Below, piece after piece: positions 1-7,258 of a stretch of DNA of 13,077 nt (its first letter is position 1; each line of letters begins with the position of its first letter). The notes below the pieces were generated by a model that saw only the letters and a program-made list of their open reading frames with translations, ran no database searches and was not told where the DNA came from. Both the position numbers and the translations under genes were made by a program. The stretch lies in the NCBI GenBank assembly GCA_900754715.1, contig CAAEDX010000180.1, positions 1 through 13,077 of the forward strand, given 5' to 3'. The stretch comes from Erysipelotrichaceae bacterium. Its GTDB lineage: Bacteria; Bacillota_I; Bacilli_A; Erysipelotrichales; Erysipelotrichaceae.

Positions 1-134
1 TCGCGTCCATGCACAATCTGCGTTTCATCATCCGGCTGACCGAAGAAGCCCGGGCCGCGATCATCGACGGGACCTTCGCCGAATATAAAGAAACGTTCTT
101 ACGCAATTATTATCCCCAACGTTATCAGGAGTGA
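1..134 (+). CDS. tgt: Queuine/preQ1 tRNA-guanine transglycosylase, C-terminal end (partial)
   Basis: Only the last 43 codons are inside the window, read in the frame that ends at TGA 132-134. They contain SMHNLRFIIRLTEEARAAI followed by an FAEYKETFL segment. This matches the terminal helix of bacterial tRNA-guanine transglycosylases, which typically reads HNL-x-F followed by a charged helix and an F-x-F/Y-K segment. The enzyme exchanges guanine 34 for a queuine precursor in Asp, Asn, His and Tyr tRNAs in the cytoplasm. The active site and zinc ligands lie upstream of the window, so the call rests on the tail alone. The stop codon sits inside the left arm of a terminator hairpin, so tgt is probably the last gene of its transcript. 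Confidence 0.82.
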   Translation, partial: ASMHNLRFIIRLTEEARAAIIDGTFAEYKETFLRNYYPQRYQE

Positions 135-153
135 ATCATTCGCTCCTTTTTTT
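127..153. terminator. Intrinsic terminator shared by tgt and the convergent DUF4299-like gene
   Basis: The arms AGGAGTGAA (127-135) and TTCGCTCCT (139-147) pair over 9 bp with one G-T wobble. They close a 3-base loop and are followed by seven T on the plus strand. The left arm contains the tgt stop codon (132-134). The loop, TCA at 136-138, is exactly the complement of the opposing gene's TGA stop. It should terminate tgt. Termination in the other direction is less certain because no T tract follows on the minus strand. Confidence 0.75.
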
Positions 154-1302
154 CTGCCGGAAATCGTGCAATATGGCCAACAGCGCATTGGCATCTGTCT
201 GCTCGCTTTTCTTATGGTATTCGTTCATCTCGCTGTATACGCCGATATCACTGACGATACCAAGCAGCCACGAAGAAAACATGCTCGCCTTATAGCGGAA
301 GATGTGACAGCGAATGCCGGCCTCGCTCTCAAAGGTCTTGGTATGCGTGACACTATATGGCTTGCGGCCCAGTTCCCTGGGATCGCTGAGCCAGGTGCTC
401 AGCCGCTGTACGGCTTGTTCGATCTCATAGGGACGGACGAACCACAGCAGTTCTTCATTCAGGGTGAGCACGACATGGTACGCGTCAAAATGCGCACGGT
501 GCACACGGCCCATCATCTCCTGAAAGAGCGGAAACGGGATCGAGACAAATTCCCGGTAGGAATCTTGATGCTTCGTGATGATGGAGACATGCCAGCTCTG
601 GATCCGTTCTTTGAGTTCCTGATCATAGCCGAAAGGCAGAAAGGGTACTGTCGGAAAGATGGTCGGCACGCCTTCTGTCAGAGCATAACGTGCGTGGATC
701 AGCCCTTCCTGGTCACGATACAACAGCGGTCTGGCATAATAACAGTCCTTTTTCTGCCGGTGATCCATATAAAGCTCAAAAGCGCGGTCAGCCTGATCCG
801 GGCCGGCTTTTTCGATCAGCTGGGTCAGGGCATCATCCGGGGCGATCGGATAGATGCAGCCAAAGATGGTCAGCTGCTCCTTCTGCATCTCCAAGATGAG
901 CTGACGGTTCGTGCGCAAAAGTGTCTGACACAAGGCTTCCGTGTCCGCAAGCGCACAGGTCTCTTCTTCCTGCACGAAGGAATCAACGCCCAGTTCTTGC
1001 GCGCAGCGCATGATCAGTCGGTAAAAGCCGCGGATATCCGTGGGGCCGCAGGGCAAATTGAGGATGAGCTCCAGATCATCGTGCGCATCGATCCTCAGCT
1101 GCATGCCCCGGCAATACAGCTGGCGGCTGAACAGCACGAACCATACTTCATGCGCGTCTTCTCCTGTAAATGTTTCCAGACAGCAGATGTCATTCATGAC
1201 GCCGATATACAGTGTTTCCGCTGCGGCCAGCTGACGGATAAAGGCAAGATCGAGGCTGCGGCGATGGGCCGGGTTCTGCATGATGCACACATTGACAGAC
1301 AT
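136..1302 (-). CDS. DUF4299-like protein of unknown function
   Basis: The predicted product is a 388-residue soluble protein with no signal peptide or membrane segment. The overall pattern resembles the DUF4299 family of Bacillota: an MSV start, a central TIFGCIYPI segment, then a YYARPLLYRDQEG segment and a TEGVPTIFP segment. That family has no established function, and the assignment is from memory of its pattern. I place the start at the second ATG (1302) rather than the ATG at 1308. AAGGAG lies 7 bases before the ATG at 1302 but only 1 base before the one at 1308. The gene converges on tgt, with one base between the two stop codons. It is divergent from the lipoprotein gene at 1421. Confidence 0.72.
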   Translation of the reverse strand: MSVNVCIMQNPAHRRSLDLAFIRQLAAAETLYIGVMNDICCLETFTGEDAHEVWFVLFSRQLYCRGMQLRIDAHDDLELILNLPCGPTDIRGFYRLIMRCAQELGVDSFVQEEETCALADTEALCQTLLRTNRQLILEMQKEQLTIFGCIYPIAPDDALTQLIEKAGPDQADRAFELYMDHRQKKDCYYARPLLYRDQEGLIHARYALTEGVPTIFPTVPFLPFGYDQELKERIQSWHVSIITKHQDSYREFVSIPFPLFQEMMGRVHRAHFDAYHVVLTLNEELLWFVRPYEIEQAVQRLSTWLSDPRELGRKPYSVTHTKTFESEAGIRCHIFRYKASMFSSWLLGIVSDIGVYSEMNEYHKKSEQTDANALLAILHDFRQKKRSE

Positions 1303-1323
1303 ATCCATGCTCCTTTCCCTTCC

Positions 1324-1332
1324 ATTTTAGCA
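1324..1332 (-). promoter_or_regulatory. Probable extended -10 promoter of the DUF4299-like gene
   Basis: On the minus strand the sequence TGCTAAAAT fits an extended -10 element (TG-N-TAAAAT). It lies about 20 bases upstream of the ribosome binding site. A GTGACA hexamer lies upstream at only 14 bp spacing, too close for a standard -35, so the extended -10 would carry the recognition. Confidence 0.4.
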
Positions 1333-1420
1333 TATCACAAAACTGTCACCATACTGTTATTTGATGTCATGGCAGCACAGCGCATGAGATGTTAAAATAG
1401 CCGCGACAGGAAGTGATATC

Positions 1421-1849
1421 ATGAACAAAAAGACCATAGCAGCGCTGATATCCGCCATGATCCTGCTTTGCGCCTGCCAGCGCGCGCCGGATGTGTTTAC
1501 TACCGAAAATTTTGTTTCAGCGCGTTATGAACAAGAGGATTTTACGCAAGTGATGGAGCTGCTGCGGCAAGAAGCAGCACACGCGACCGGCAGCCGCGAT
1601 ATCCGCAACGTCATCTATACCGGAGATGAGGCATCATTCTATATCGGAACAGAAGACGCCCAGACAGAAACCGAAAGCGAATGGATGTTGTTTCTCGTCC
1701 AATTTGAGGATAAGCAGGATGAAGACTGGTATTTCATGTTTCAGCGCCGGCCTCATAGAGACTGGAGCTTTGGCGATGGCGACTGCGGCCCGGCAGGCGC
1801 ATATCTGCGCATTCCAAAGGAACTGCTTCCCGCCATCCTGCGCTCATAA
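1421..1849 (+). CDS. Small predicted lipoprotein of unknown function
   Basis: The product has 142 residues. It begins MNKK, followed by a hydrophobic stretch and a lipobox LCAC, so Cys19 is the probable lipidated residue and the protein is expected on the outer face of the membrane. The mature part is acidic and rich in Glu, Asp, Trp and Phe (for example WMLFLVQFED and DEDWYFMFQ), and I recognise no family. AGGAAGTGAT lies just upstream of the ATG. The stop is 41 bases before ku on the same strand with no visible terminator, so it may share a transcript with ku and the ligase, but a role in DNA repair is not suggested by the sequence. Confidence 0.75.
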   Translation: MNKKTIAALISAMILLCACQRAPDVFTTENFVSARYEQEDFTQVMELLRQEAAHATGSRDIRNVIYTGDEASFYIGTEDAQTETESEWMLFLVQFEDKQDEDWYFMFQRRPHRDWSFGDGDCGPAGAYLRIPKELLPAILRS

Positions 1850-1890
1850 GCAAAGGCAGAATGGGGCATACTGTCTGCAGAGAGGTGATC

Positions 1891-2685
1891 ATGATGCCGG
1901 CAGTACACAGCGGCGCCATTTCTTTTGGTCTGGTACATATCCCGGTACAGCTTTTCCGGACGACGAGAGATACCGCCGTCTCGTTCAATCAGCTATGTAA
2001 GGAAACACATCAGCGGGTACGTTACCGCAAATTCTGTCCGGGATGCAAACGGGAACTGAAGCCAGATGAGATCGTCAGAGGCTATCAATTTGAGAAAGAC
2101 CGGTATATCGTGCTGGACGATGAAGAATTAGAAGCGCTCAAAAGCGAGCAGGATCGCAATATCCATATCTTGCAATTTGTCCATCCGGAAGAGATCGGTG
2201 AACTGTATATCGGAAAGAACTTCTATGTCATCCCGCAGCCACATGCGGAAAAAGCTTATGAGCTGCTCAGAAAAAGTATGCAGGCATCGAAGACAGCGGC
2301 CATCGCCAAGACGGTCATGGGCGCCAGAGAAACGCTGATGGCTTTGTTTCCCCGCGAAGACGACATCTTATGCCGCACGCTGTTTTATCAGGATGAGCTG
2401 ACGGCGTGCCCGCAAGAAATCGCTCATCCGCGGATCACCAAGGCAGAAAGCGATATGGCCAGGCAGCTCATCCATGCCATGACAGCGCCATTTGCCCCTG
2501 AACGATTTCATGATGAATATCAGGAACGGCTGCGGGAAGCCATTGCACAGAAGATCAAGGGTCAGCAGATCATACGCGCCAGCGAGACACATGCCCCCGC
2601 TTCTGTCCTTGACCTGATGGACGCGCTGCAACAATCCGTCGCCGCAAGCAAAGTGCCTGTCCGCAAACGGAGGATCCGGCATTGA
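1891..2685 (+). CDS. ku: Bacterial Ku, non-homologous end-joining DNA end-binding protein
   Basis: The 264-residue product starts with the typical bacterial Ku beginning (SGAISFGLVHIPVQLF, residues 7-22) and continues through CKETHQRVRYRKFCP and an EIVRGYQF segment (60-67) to the core fold. Ku forms a homodimeric ring that threads onto broken DNA ends and recruits a LigD-type ligase. The length is close to that of other bacterial Ku proteins. The end is strongly basic (KVPVRKRRIRH), as in Ku C-terminal extensions. Two adjacent ATG codons (1891, 1894) follow GAGGTGATC. Either could be the start, and the longer reading from 1861 has no site. The stop overlaps the start of the ligase gene, implying translational coupling. 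Confidence 0.93.
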   Translation: MMPAVHSGAISFGLVHIPVQLFRTTRDTAVSFNQLCKETHQRVRYRKFCPGCKRELKPDEIVRGYQFEKDRYIVLDDEELEALKSEQDRNIHILQFVHPEEIGELYIGKNFYVIPQPHAEKAYELLRKSMQASKTAAIAKTVMGARETLMALFPREDDILCRTLFYQDELTACPQEIAHPRITKAESDMARQLIHAMTAPFAPERFHDEYQERLREAIAQKIKGQQIIRASETHAPASVLDLMDALQQSVAASKVPVRKRRIRH

Positions 2686-3608
2686 GCGGCTGGATCGCAC
2701 CGATGCTGATCGGGGCACAGCAGCCGGCCTTCGATGATCCAGACTTCATCTTTGAGCTCAAGCTGGATGGCATCCGCTGCATCGTCTGCAAGAACGAAGG
2801 AAAGACACAGCTGTACAATAAGCGCGGCCACCTGCTGTCACAACACTTTCCTGAACTGGACAAGATCGGCGAAAGGATCAAAAAAGACTGTGTGCTTGAT
2901 GGCGAATTGTATGTCTTTCGTGAAGGCATCACCGATTTCTTTGCGATCCAAAAGCGGGTGACGCTCAGCGATCCGTTCCGAATCGACATGCTCTCTCAGG
3001 AGCAGCCAGCCACGTTCACCGCGTTCGATATCCTGAACAGCGAAGGACAGGATCTGACTGCCATGCCGCTGATGGCGCGCAAACAGATCTTGAATGAGCA
3101 TATCGCGGAAGATGAGCGGATCAACGTTTCCCGGTTCGTGCAGGAACATGGCGTGCATCTGTTTGCGCTGACAAAAGAAACCAAGCTGGAAGGCATCGTC
3201 GCTAAGCGATGCGGCAGCCGCTATCATCCCGGGCGCCGCAGCAAAGACTGGATCAAATGCAAGAACCTGATGGATGATGATTTTGTCATTGTCGGCATGA
3301 TCCCTAAAGACAATGGAATGACAAGCCTGATCCTCGCGCAATATGACAAGGATGGTACGCTCATTTACCGCGGGCATGTAACACTGGGCGTGCCTGCATG
3401 GCTGAGCGAAAGAGGCGCCAAAGCTGCCCGCTGCCCCTTTTCCGCGCTTCCGCCAGGAAATGAAGGTGCAGTCTGGTTTGACCCGCCGCTCGTCGGCACA
3501 GTGCGGTTCATGCACTATACAAGGTCCGGTCAGATGCGTCAGCCGGTATTCAAGGGACTTCGTGAAGATAAGCTGCCTTGGGAGTGCGTCATCCCATCGG
3601 AGAAATGA
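2682..3608 (+). CDS. ligD: ATP-dependent DNA ligase, LigD-type ligase domain only
   Basis: The product has 308 residues. It carries the nucleotidyltransferase motifs in order: motif I ELKLDGIR with catalytic Lys27, motif III DGEL (73-76), motif IV EGIVAKR (170-176) and motif V KDWIKCK (188-194). An OB-fold region with FVIVG and a basic FKGLR end follows. It seals nicks and joined ends using ATP, covalently adenylated at Lys27. The length fits a ligase domain alone, without the polymerase or phosphoesterase domains of mycobacterial LigD. The start is TTG at 2682, overlapping the ku stop (TTGA), with GGAGG 8 bases upstream. The next ATG (2703) would remove only seven residues. Pairing with ku makes a role in end joining very likely. 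Confidence 0.92.
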   Translation: MSGWIAPMLIGAQQPAFDDPDFIFELKLDGIRCIVCKNEGKTQLYNKRGHLLSQHFPELDKIGERIKKDCVLDGELYVFREGITDFFAIQKRVTLSDPFRIDMLSQEQPATFTAFDILNSEGQDLTAMPLMARKQILNEHIAEDERINVSRFVQEHGVHLFALTKETKLEGIVAKRCGSRYHPGRRSKDWIKCKNLMDDDFVIVGMIPKDNGMTSLILAQYDKDGTLIYRGHVTLGVPAWLSERGAKAARCPFSALPPGNEGAVWFDPPLVGTVRFMHYTRSGQMRQPVFKGLREDKLPWECVIPSEK

Positions 3609-3671
3609 GGCAGACGACTTTTATACATCTGCATATATGTCGGCATTCCTGCGGGATCCTCCATAAAATAA

Positions 3672-3709
3672 ACACGGCCTGCGCATCAAGCTCGCAGGCT
3701 GTGTTTTTT
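3672..3709. terminator. Strong hairpin terminator after the ku-ligase operon
   Basis: ACACGGCCTGCG (3672-3683) and CGCAGGCTGTGT (3693-3704) form a 12-bp stem with one wobble and a 9-base loop, followed by a run of T. On the minus strand the stem is followed by TTATTTTATGG, so it can also end the convergent small membrane protein gene, whose stop codon (3708-3710) lies in the T tract. Confidence 0.9.
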
Positions 3710-3962
3710 ATTCCTTTCTTCGTTTCTGGAGCACGCTGTACATACATAAACAGATCGCAACGCCCAAAATGAGCGAAACGATTCCCATCCTCCAAGCTTG
3801 CTCCGGATCAGCTTCCCAAGAAGTCACCATAATGATCAAAGTCAAGATCAGCAGACTTCCGCAAAACAGACATACAAGCAGTGTGGCGATCCGATTGCCT
3901 TTGCCATCAATGATCATCTCTGCAACAGTTATCAAAAACTCAATCAAAATCTCTCCGATCAT
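3708..3962 (-). CDS. Small two-helix membrane protein, unknown function
   Basis: The 84-residue product has two predicted transmembrane segments, about residues 26-47 (ATLLVCLFCGSLLILTLIIM) and 59-77 (MGIVSLILGVAICLCMYS). A short charged loop lies between them and the tail is basic (QKRRKE), suggesting that the C-terminus is cytoplasmic. The N-terminal 18 residues are amphipathic. No family is recognised. GGAGG lies 7 bases upstream of the ATG, which supports real translation. The gene converges on the ligase gene and ends in the shared terminator. No terminator is visible between it and the small ORF at 4041, so it could be read as the last gene of the leftward operon or from its own weak upstream promoter. 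Confidence 0.7.
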   Translation of the reverse strand: MIGEILIEFLITVAEMIIDGKGNRIATLLVCLFCGSLLILTLIIMVTSWEADPEQAWRMGIVSLILGVAICLCMYSVLQKRRKE

Positions 3963-4040
3963 CGCTGCCCCTCCATTCTAAAAAGCTTGATCCTTGCTTT
4001 ATCTTAACAAATTACGAAGGAAGAACAAGTAACAGTTTTG

Positions 4041-4246
4041 TCATTTAATCCGGCAGCAAATCCAGCCGCACGCGGCCAGCAGTGCCGCTTTCTGCTTTGC
4101 GATCAGGACGATCGGCACGATGGTCTGCGCATAAATGTCATCATAAAAGATGGCCAGATATGGTCCGAGGCCCGGCAGCAAAAATCGCCGATTTCGTACG
4201 TCCTGGTCATCTCTTCTTGCAGTGGCAGCGGCTGCGGCAAGGTCAT
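4041..4246 (-). pseudogene. Small ORF with an apparent single-base frameshift
   Basis: An ATG at 4246 overlaps the hydrolase stop (ATGA). It opens a frame reading MTLPQPLPLQEEMTRTYEIG, then a GDF segment that reaches a run of five T. Adding one T there would continue the reading as LLPGLGPYLAIFYDDIYAQ and on through a hydrophobic stretch to a TGA at 4041-4043, about 68 residues in all. Both halves use the G/C-ending codons of the neighbouring genes, which suggests a recently intact gene, a homopolymer error, or slippage. The protein is not recognised. The second half looks membrane-associated (TIVPIVLIA). Confidence 0.45.
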
Positions 4247-5136
4247 GTCTGATGGGCCTGCAGATAGGAAAGCATGGCATCGATGGCTGTCTGCGCGGCG
4301 GTCCCGGAAAAGCCATGTCCGGCATCCGGGATCACCTTCAATTCAGCGGAGGGATAGACGGCCGCGGCACGCTGTGAGCCAGACAGCGGCACGATCGTAT
4401 CGGCATCGCCATGGATCAGCATCACATCATTTTCGTAAGCAGGGATCTCCGCGTAAATATCATATCCGAGCAGATCCTCAAAATAGACGCGCCCGACATC
4501 CATCCACATGAAAAACTGACGGTCAGGAATCTGTGCAGCGTGCTGATACATGTCATTGGCACGCTGCACAAGGACGAACGCGGGATAAAGCAGCACCATG
4601 CCGCGTATCGCTTCGGGATGTGCCGCGGCAGTGATGGCAGACACCGCGCCGCCCTGGCTGCTGCCGATCAAAAACAGATTGTCGCTGTCCACGAAGTCAA
4701 GCCCCTGCATCATGGTGATCACTGCTTCCAGATCCTCGCGTTCGGTAAACAGGGACATCTCCAAGGTGGAGCCGTCGCTGCGGCTGTCCGGGCTGCCGCC
4801 GCAGAAATCAAAGCAATAGACCACATAGCCGGCCCGCGCCAGTGCCTGCGCATATTGCGCGCCGACCGCGTGGGTCCCGCCAAAGCCATGAGAGAAGATG
4901 ACTGCCGGCATCGGGGAGCTGGCTCCCTGCGGAACATAGATTACGCCGTAGATCTGATGTTCATCACGCTGCGCATAAAGCGTATGGGTCTCATAGTCAT
5001 GATCACGGCTCAGTTCTGTTTCATCTGCCGCATGAGCATCGGCAGAAGGCTGCGACGAGGAAGCGGAGCACCCTGCCACGGCCGCAACAGCAAGGCTCAG
5101 CATGACGCATGAGAAAAGATGAAAGAACCGTTTCAC
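4243..5136 (-). CDS. Lipoprotein alpha/beta hydrolase
   Basis: The 297-residue product begins VKRFFHLFSC, followed by a hydrophobic stretch and a VAGC lipobox (lipidated Cys23), so it is predicted to sit outside the membrane. The fold signature is clear: HGFGG oxyanion region (83-87), nucleophile elbow GSSQGG with Ser160, an Asp in HGDADTIVP (Asp246) and His274 in DAGHGF. This matches serine esterases and peptidases of the dienelactone-hydrolase/BAAT class; the substrate is unknown. I chose the GTG at 5136 because it gives a standard lipoprotein signal. The ATG at 5178 would add 14 residues and overlap the upstream gene by 26 bases. No strong ribosome site is seen, consistent with coupling to the dehydrogenase gene, which ends at 5153. 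Confidence 0.88.
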   Translation of the reverse strand: MKRFFHLFSCVMLSLAVAAVAGCSASSSQPSADAHAADETELSRDHDYETHTLYAQRDEHQIYGVIYVPQGASSPMPAVIFSHGFGGTHAVGAQYAQALARAGYVVYCFDFCGGSPDSRSDGSTLEMSLFTEREDLEAVITMMQGLDFVDSDNLFLIGSSQGGAVSAITAAAHPEAIRGMVLLYPAFVLVQRANDMYQHAAQIPDRQFFMWMDVGRVYFEDLLGYDIYAEIPAYENDVMLIHGDADTIVPLSGSQRAAAVYPSAELKVIPDAGHGFSGTAAQTAIDAMLSYLQAHQT

Positions 5137-5152
5137 CTTAGTGTCGCCAGCA

Positions 5153-6298
5153 TCACAGGCATTCACAGAGGATCTCATAGATCTCGTCGCGCCTCAAGGC
5201 ACGGGGAGCAGATTTGATCAGGCTGCACGTATCGGCCACATTGCGCAGCACTGTTTCGGTGATCTCCACCTTGGATTTCAGCTGGCGCAGTCGGGTGGGC
5301 AGCCCACATTCCTGAATAAAGGCTGTCAATGCGTCCAGGCCTTCCTGTGCCGTATCCTTGCCGAATACCATATTGGCAAAACGGGTGAATTTTGCTTCTG
5401 CGTCCTTCAGGATATGACGGTAATATGCCGGATGGATGACTGCCATCCCCTGGCCATGGTTGCAATCCGTATATGCGCCCAGCTGATGTTCGATCTGATG
5501 AGCCTGGAAATCCGTCAGCCGTCCGACCTTCAGGATGCCATTTTCGGCCATGGCAGAATCCCACATGAGATTGCCCCGGGCCTGCATATCATCGATGTTC
5601 ACGAGCAGACGGCGCATATTGACCACGGTGTTGCGCATGATGGCCAGGGCCACATCATCAGATACATTATCTTCATCAGAACGGCCGAAGTATGTCTCCA
5701 TCGCATGGCTCAAGGTGTCAAAAGCACCGGAGATCACTTGCATCCGCGGAACCGTAGCGGTATAAGCAGGATCAAGGATCGCAAAACGCGCAGATGTGCC
5801 GACGATCGGGCCTTTCCACAGTTTTCCTTCATAGGTGATCACCGCGCCGGCATTCATCTCTGCGCCGGTTCCTGACGCGGTCACCACTGCGCCCATGGGG
5901 ATCCCTTCCGCAGGAAATTTGCCGTTCTCATACTCCATGCGCCAGATATCTTCCTCGCTCTTGGCCTGCACAGCGATCACTTTGCAGCAGTCGATCACGC
6001 TGCCGCCGCCTGCGGCAAGGATGAAGTCGACATTTCGTTCTTTGGCCAGCCTTGCGCCTTCCTGCACCTTGGCATATGTGGGATTCGGCATGATGCCAGA
6101 GAAATCGACCACTTCTTTGCCTGCCTGTGTGAGCAGTCCTTTCAGTTCGTCATAGACGCCGCTCTTTTTCAATGACCCGCTGCCATAAGCCAGCATGACG
6201 GTCTTGCCCATCTGTGCCAGCTCCTGCTGCAGCGATGCTGCCGCGGTGCCTTCGCCAAAATAGACTTTGGTCGGATAAGTGTATGTAAATTGATTCAT
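5153..6298 (-). CDS. Iron-containing alcohol dehydrogenase, YqhD/BdhA-like NADPH aldehyde reductase
   Basis: The 381-residue product opens with FTYTYPTKVYFGEG, typical of the family. It carries the GGGSVID cofactor-binding motif (97-103) and the full metal-binding set Asp194, His198, His267 and His281, the same spacing as E. coli YqhD. The HQIEHQLGAYTDCNHGQG segment (267-284) is the family signature. Such enzymes reduce short and medium aldehydes to alcohols with NADPH in the cytoplasm, and some act as butanol dehydrogenases. AGGAG lies 10 bases before the ATG. The gene is 26 bases downstream of the SDR gene and ends just after the hydrolase start, so the three form one operon. The intact metal site implies an active enzyme. 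Confidence 0.93.
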   Translation of the reverse strand: MNQFTYTYPTKVYFGEGTAAASLQQELAQMGKTVMLAYGSGSLKKSGVYDELKGLLTQAGKEVVDFSGIMPNPTYAKVQEGARLAKERNVDFILAAGGGSVIDCCKVIAVQAKSEEDIWRMEYENGKFPAEGIPMGAVVTASGTGAEMNAGAVITYEGKLWKGPIVGTSARFAILDPAYTATVPRMQVISGAFDTLSHAMETYFGRSDEDNVSDDVALAIMRNTVVNMRRLLVNIDDMQARGNLMWDSAMAENGILKVGRLTDFQAHQIEHQLGAYTDCNHGQGMAVIHPAYYRHILKDAEAKFTRFANMVFGKDTAQEGLDALTAFIQECGLPTRLRQLKSKVEITETVLRNVADTCSLIKSAPRALRRDEIYEILCECL

Positions 6299-6324
6299 GA
6301 TCGTTTATCTCCTTTCTCTGATGA

Positions 6325-7152
6325 TCAAAAATGGGTATTGCTGCTCTTTTCGAGCCATGACTGCATCTCTTCGCGCTGCTTTTCTGCCCGCTGCTGATAA
6401 ACTTCCCAGGCATCTTGGCCAAGGATCAGCTTAAATGGCGGCTGCGGTGACCGTATTGCCTCAAGCACCAGCCGCGCGCCCTTATCCGGGTCGCCGCACT
6501 GGGTGCCATGGGTATGGTCATTTTCGATCCTTCTCTGTCCGGCTGTCGCTTCATAATCATCGATCCGGATCTGGGTCTGCTTTAACGAACGTCCGCTGAA
6601 ATCGGTGCGGAACGCGCCTGGTTCTACGACCATGACCTTGATGCCCAATGGCGCCGTTTCTTTCTGCAAGGCGCTCGACATTCCTTCTAACGCGCATTTT
6701 GACGCGCCATAGTAGCCGGAGCCCGGAAAGGTCTCGACGGCGGCGATCGAAGAAATATTGATGATCATGCCGCGTCTCTGGCTGCGCATATACGGAAGCA
6801 CCGCCTTGATCAAAGCGACCGGTCCGAAAAAGTTGGTCTGGAACAAAAGATCCACGTCTTGTCTGACGCCTTCCTCCACAGCTGCGCGATAGCCATATCC
6901 CGCATTATTGATCAGTCCATCGATGCGTCCTTGGGCATGAATGACCTCACGCACCACACTGCGGATCTGCTCGTCATTGGTCACATCAAGCTCCATGGTC
7001 ATGATCTGTCCGGGATACTGTGTTTCCAGCTCTGACAAAGCCGTTTTCTTTCTGGCGGCAGCGACCACGATATCGCCCTGGTCGGCAAGTGCTTTGACGA
7101 AGCTCTTTCCTAATCCGGAAGAGCTTCCGGTCACGATCCAAACTTTCTGCAT
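6325..7152 (-). CDS. Classical short-chain dehydrogenase/reductase
   Basis: The 275-residue product shows the classical SDR order: TGSSSGLG (8-15) for the dinucleotide, LDVT (55-58), NNAGYG (82-87), catalytic Ser135 and Tyr148-xxx-Lys152 (YYGASK), then EPGAFRTDF. It resembles the SDR5 group with 17-beta-hydroxysteroid-dehydrogenase-like members, which are often annotated as generic oxidoreductases. It probably reduces a carbonyl or oxidises an alcohol. I chose the ATG at 7152 because AAGGAGG lies 7 bases upstream. The longer reading from 7221 has no such site and would begin inside the promoter region. It is the first gene of the leftward operon, transcribed from the MerR-type promoter at 7259-7289. 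Confidence 0.9.
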   Translation of the reverse strand: MQKVWIVTGSSSGLGKSFVKALADQGDIVVAAARKKTALSELETQYPGQIMTMELDVTNDEQIRSVVREVIHAQGRIDGLINNAGYGYRAAVEEGVRQDVDLLFQTNFFGPVALIKAVLPYMRSQRRGMIINISSIAAVETFPGSGYYGASKCALEGMSSALQKETAPLGIKVMVVEPGAFRTDFSGRSLKQTQIRIDDYEATAGQRRIENDHTHGTQCGDPDKGARLVLEAIRSPQPPFKLILGQDAWEVYQQRAEKQREEMQSWLEKSSNTHF

Positions 7153-7200
7153 CTTGTTTCCTCCTTCTGCAAATTGCCGATGCCCACTGTGTTCAAGCGT

Positions 7201-7229
7201 TTGCATCCGCTGTTGGTTCATGCTATAAT
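7201..7229 (+). promoter_or_regulatory. Promoter for the MerR gene
   Basis: TTGCAT (7201-7206), a 17-bp spacer and a perfect TATAAT (7224-7229) read rightwards toward the MerR gene, giving a predicted start near 7236. It faces the SDR-operon promoter, so the two transcripts would begin across each other and overlap by about 16 bases. Confidence 0.6.
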
Positions 7230-7243
7230 CCGATCGAAGCTTT

Positions 7244-7258
7244 CGGTTTACACAACCG
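7244..7258. promoter_or_regulatory. Inverted repeat between the facing promoters
   Basis: CGGTT-TACAC-AACCG is a perfect 5-bp dyad with a 5-base centre. It lies just downstream of the predicted SDR-operon start and within the start region of the MerR transcript. It could be an operator half-site pair for the MerR protein or another regulator. CCGAT recurs at 7230, 7256 and 7269. Confidence 0.4.

Noticed and set aside
166..1395. Long plus-strand frame of 409 codons antisense to the DUF4299-like gene
   Set aside because: It has no ribosome site and no recognisable domain, and it mirrors the codon pattern of the minus-strand gene, which has a good start and a family resemblance.
4150..4246. Resemblance of the YEIGDF-LLPGL stretch to the start of TnpV-type transposon proteins
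   Set aside because: The similarity is confined to a few residues; the rest of the reading does not follow the TnpV pattern.
4411..5112. Plus-strand frame of 233 codons opposite the alpha/beta hydrolase
   Set aside because: The hydrolase on the minus strand has a complete catalytic triad and lipobox; the antisense reading is histidine- and arginine-rich with no family features.
5141..5875. Plus-strand frame of 244 codons opposite the alcohol dehydrogenase
   Set aside because: It lies antisense to an enzyme with all metal ligands in place, and its translation shows no motif.
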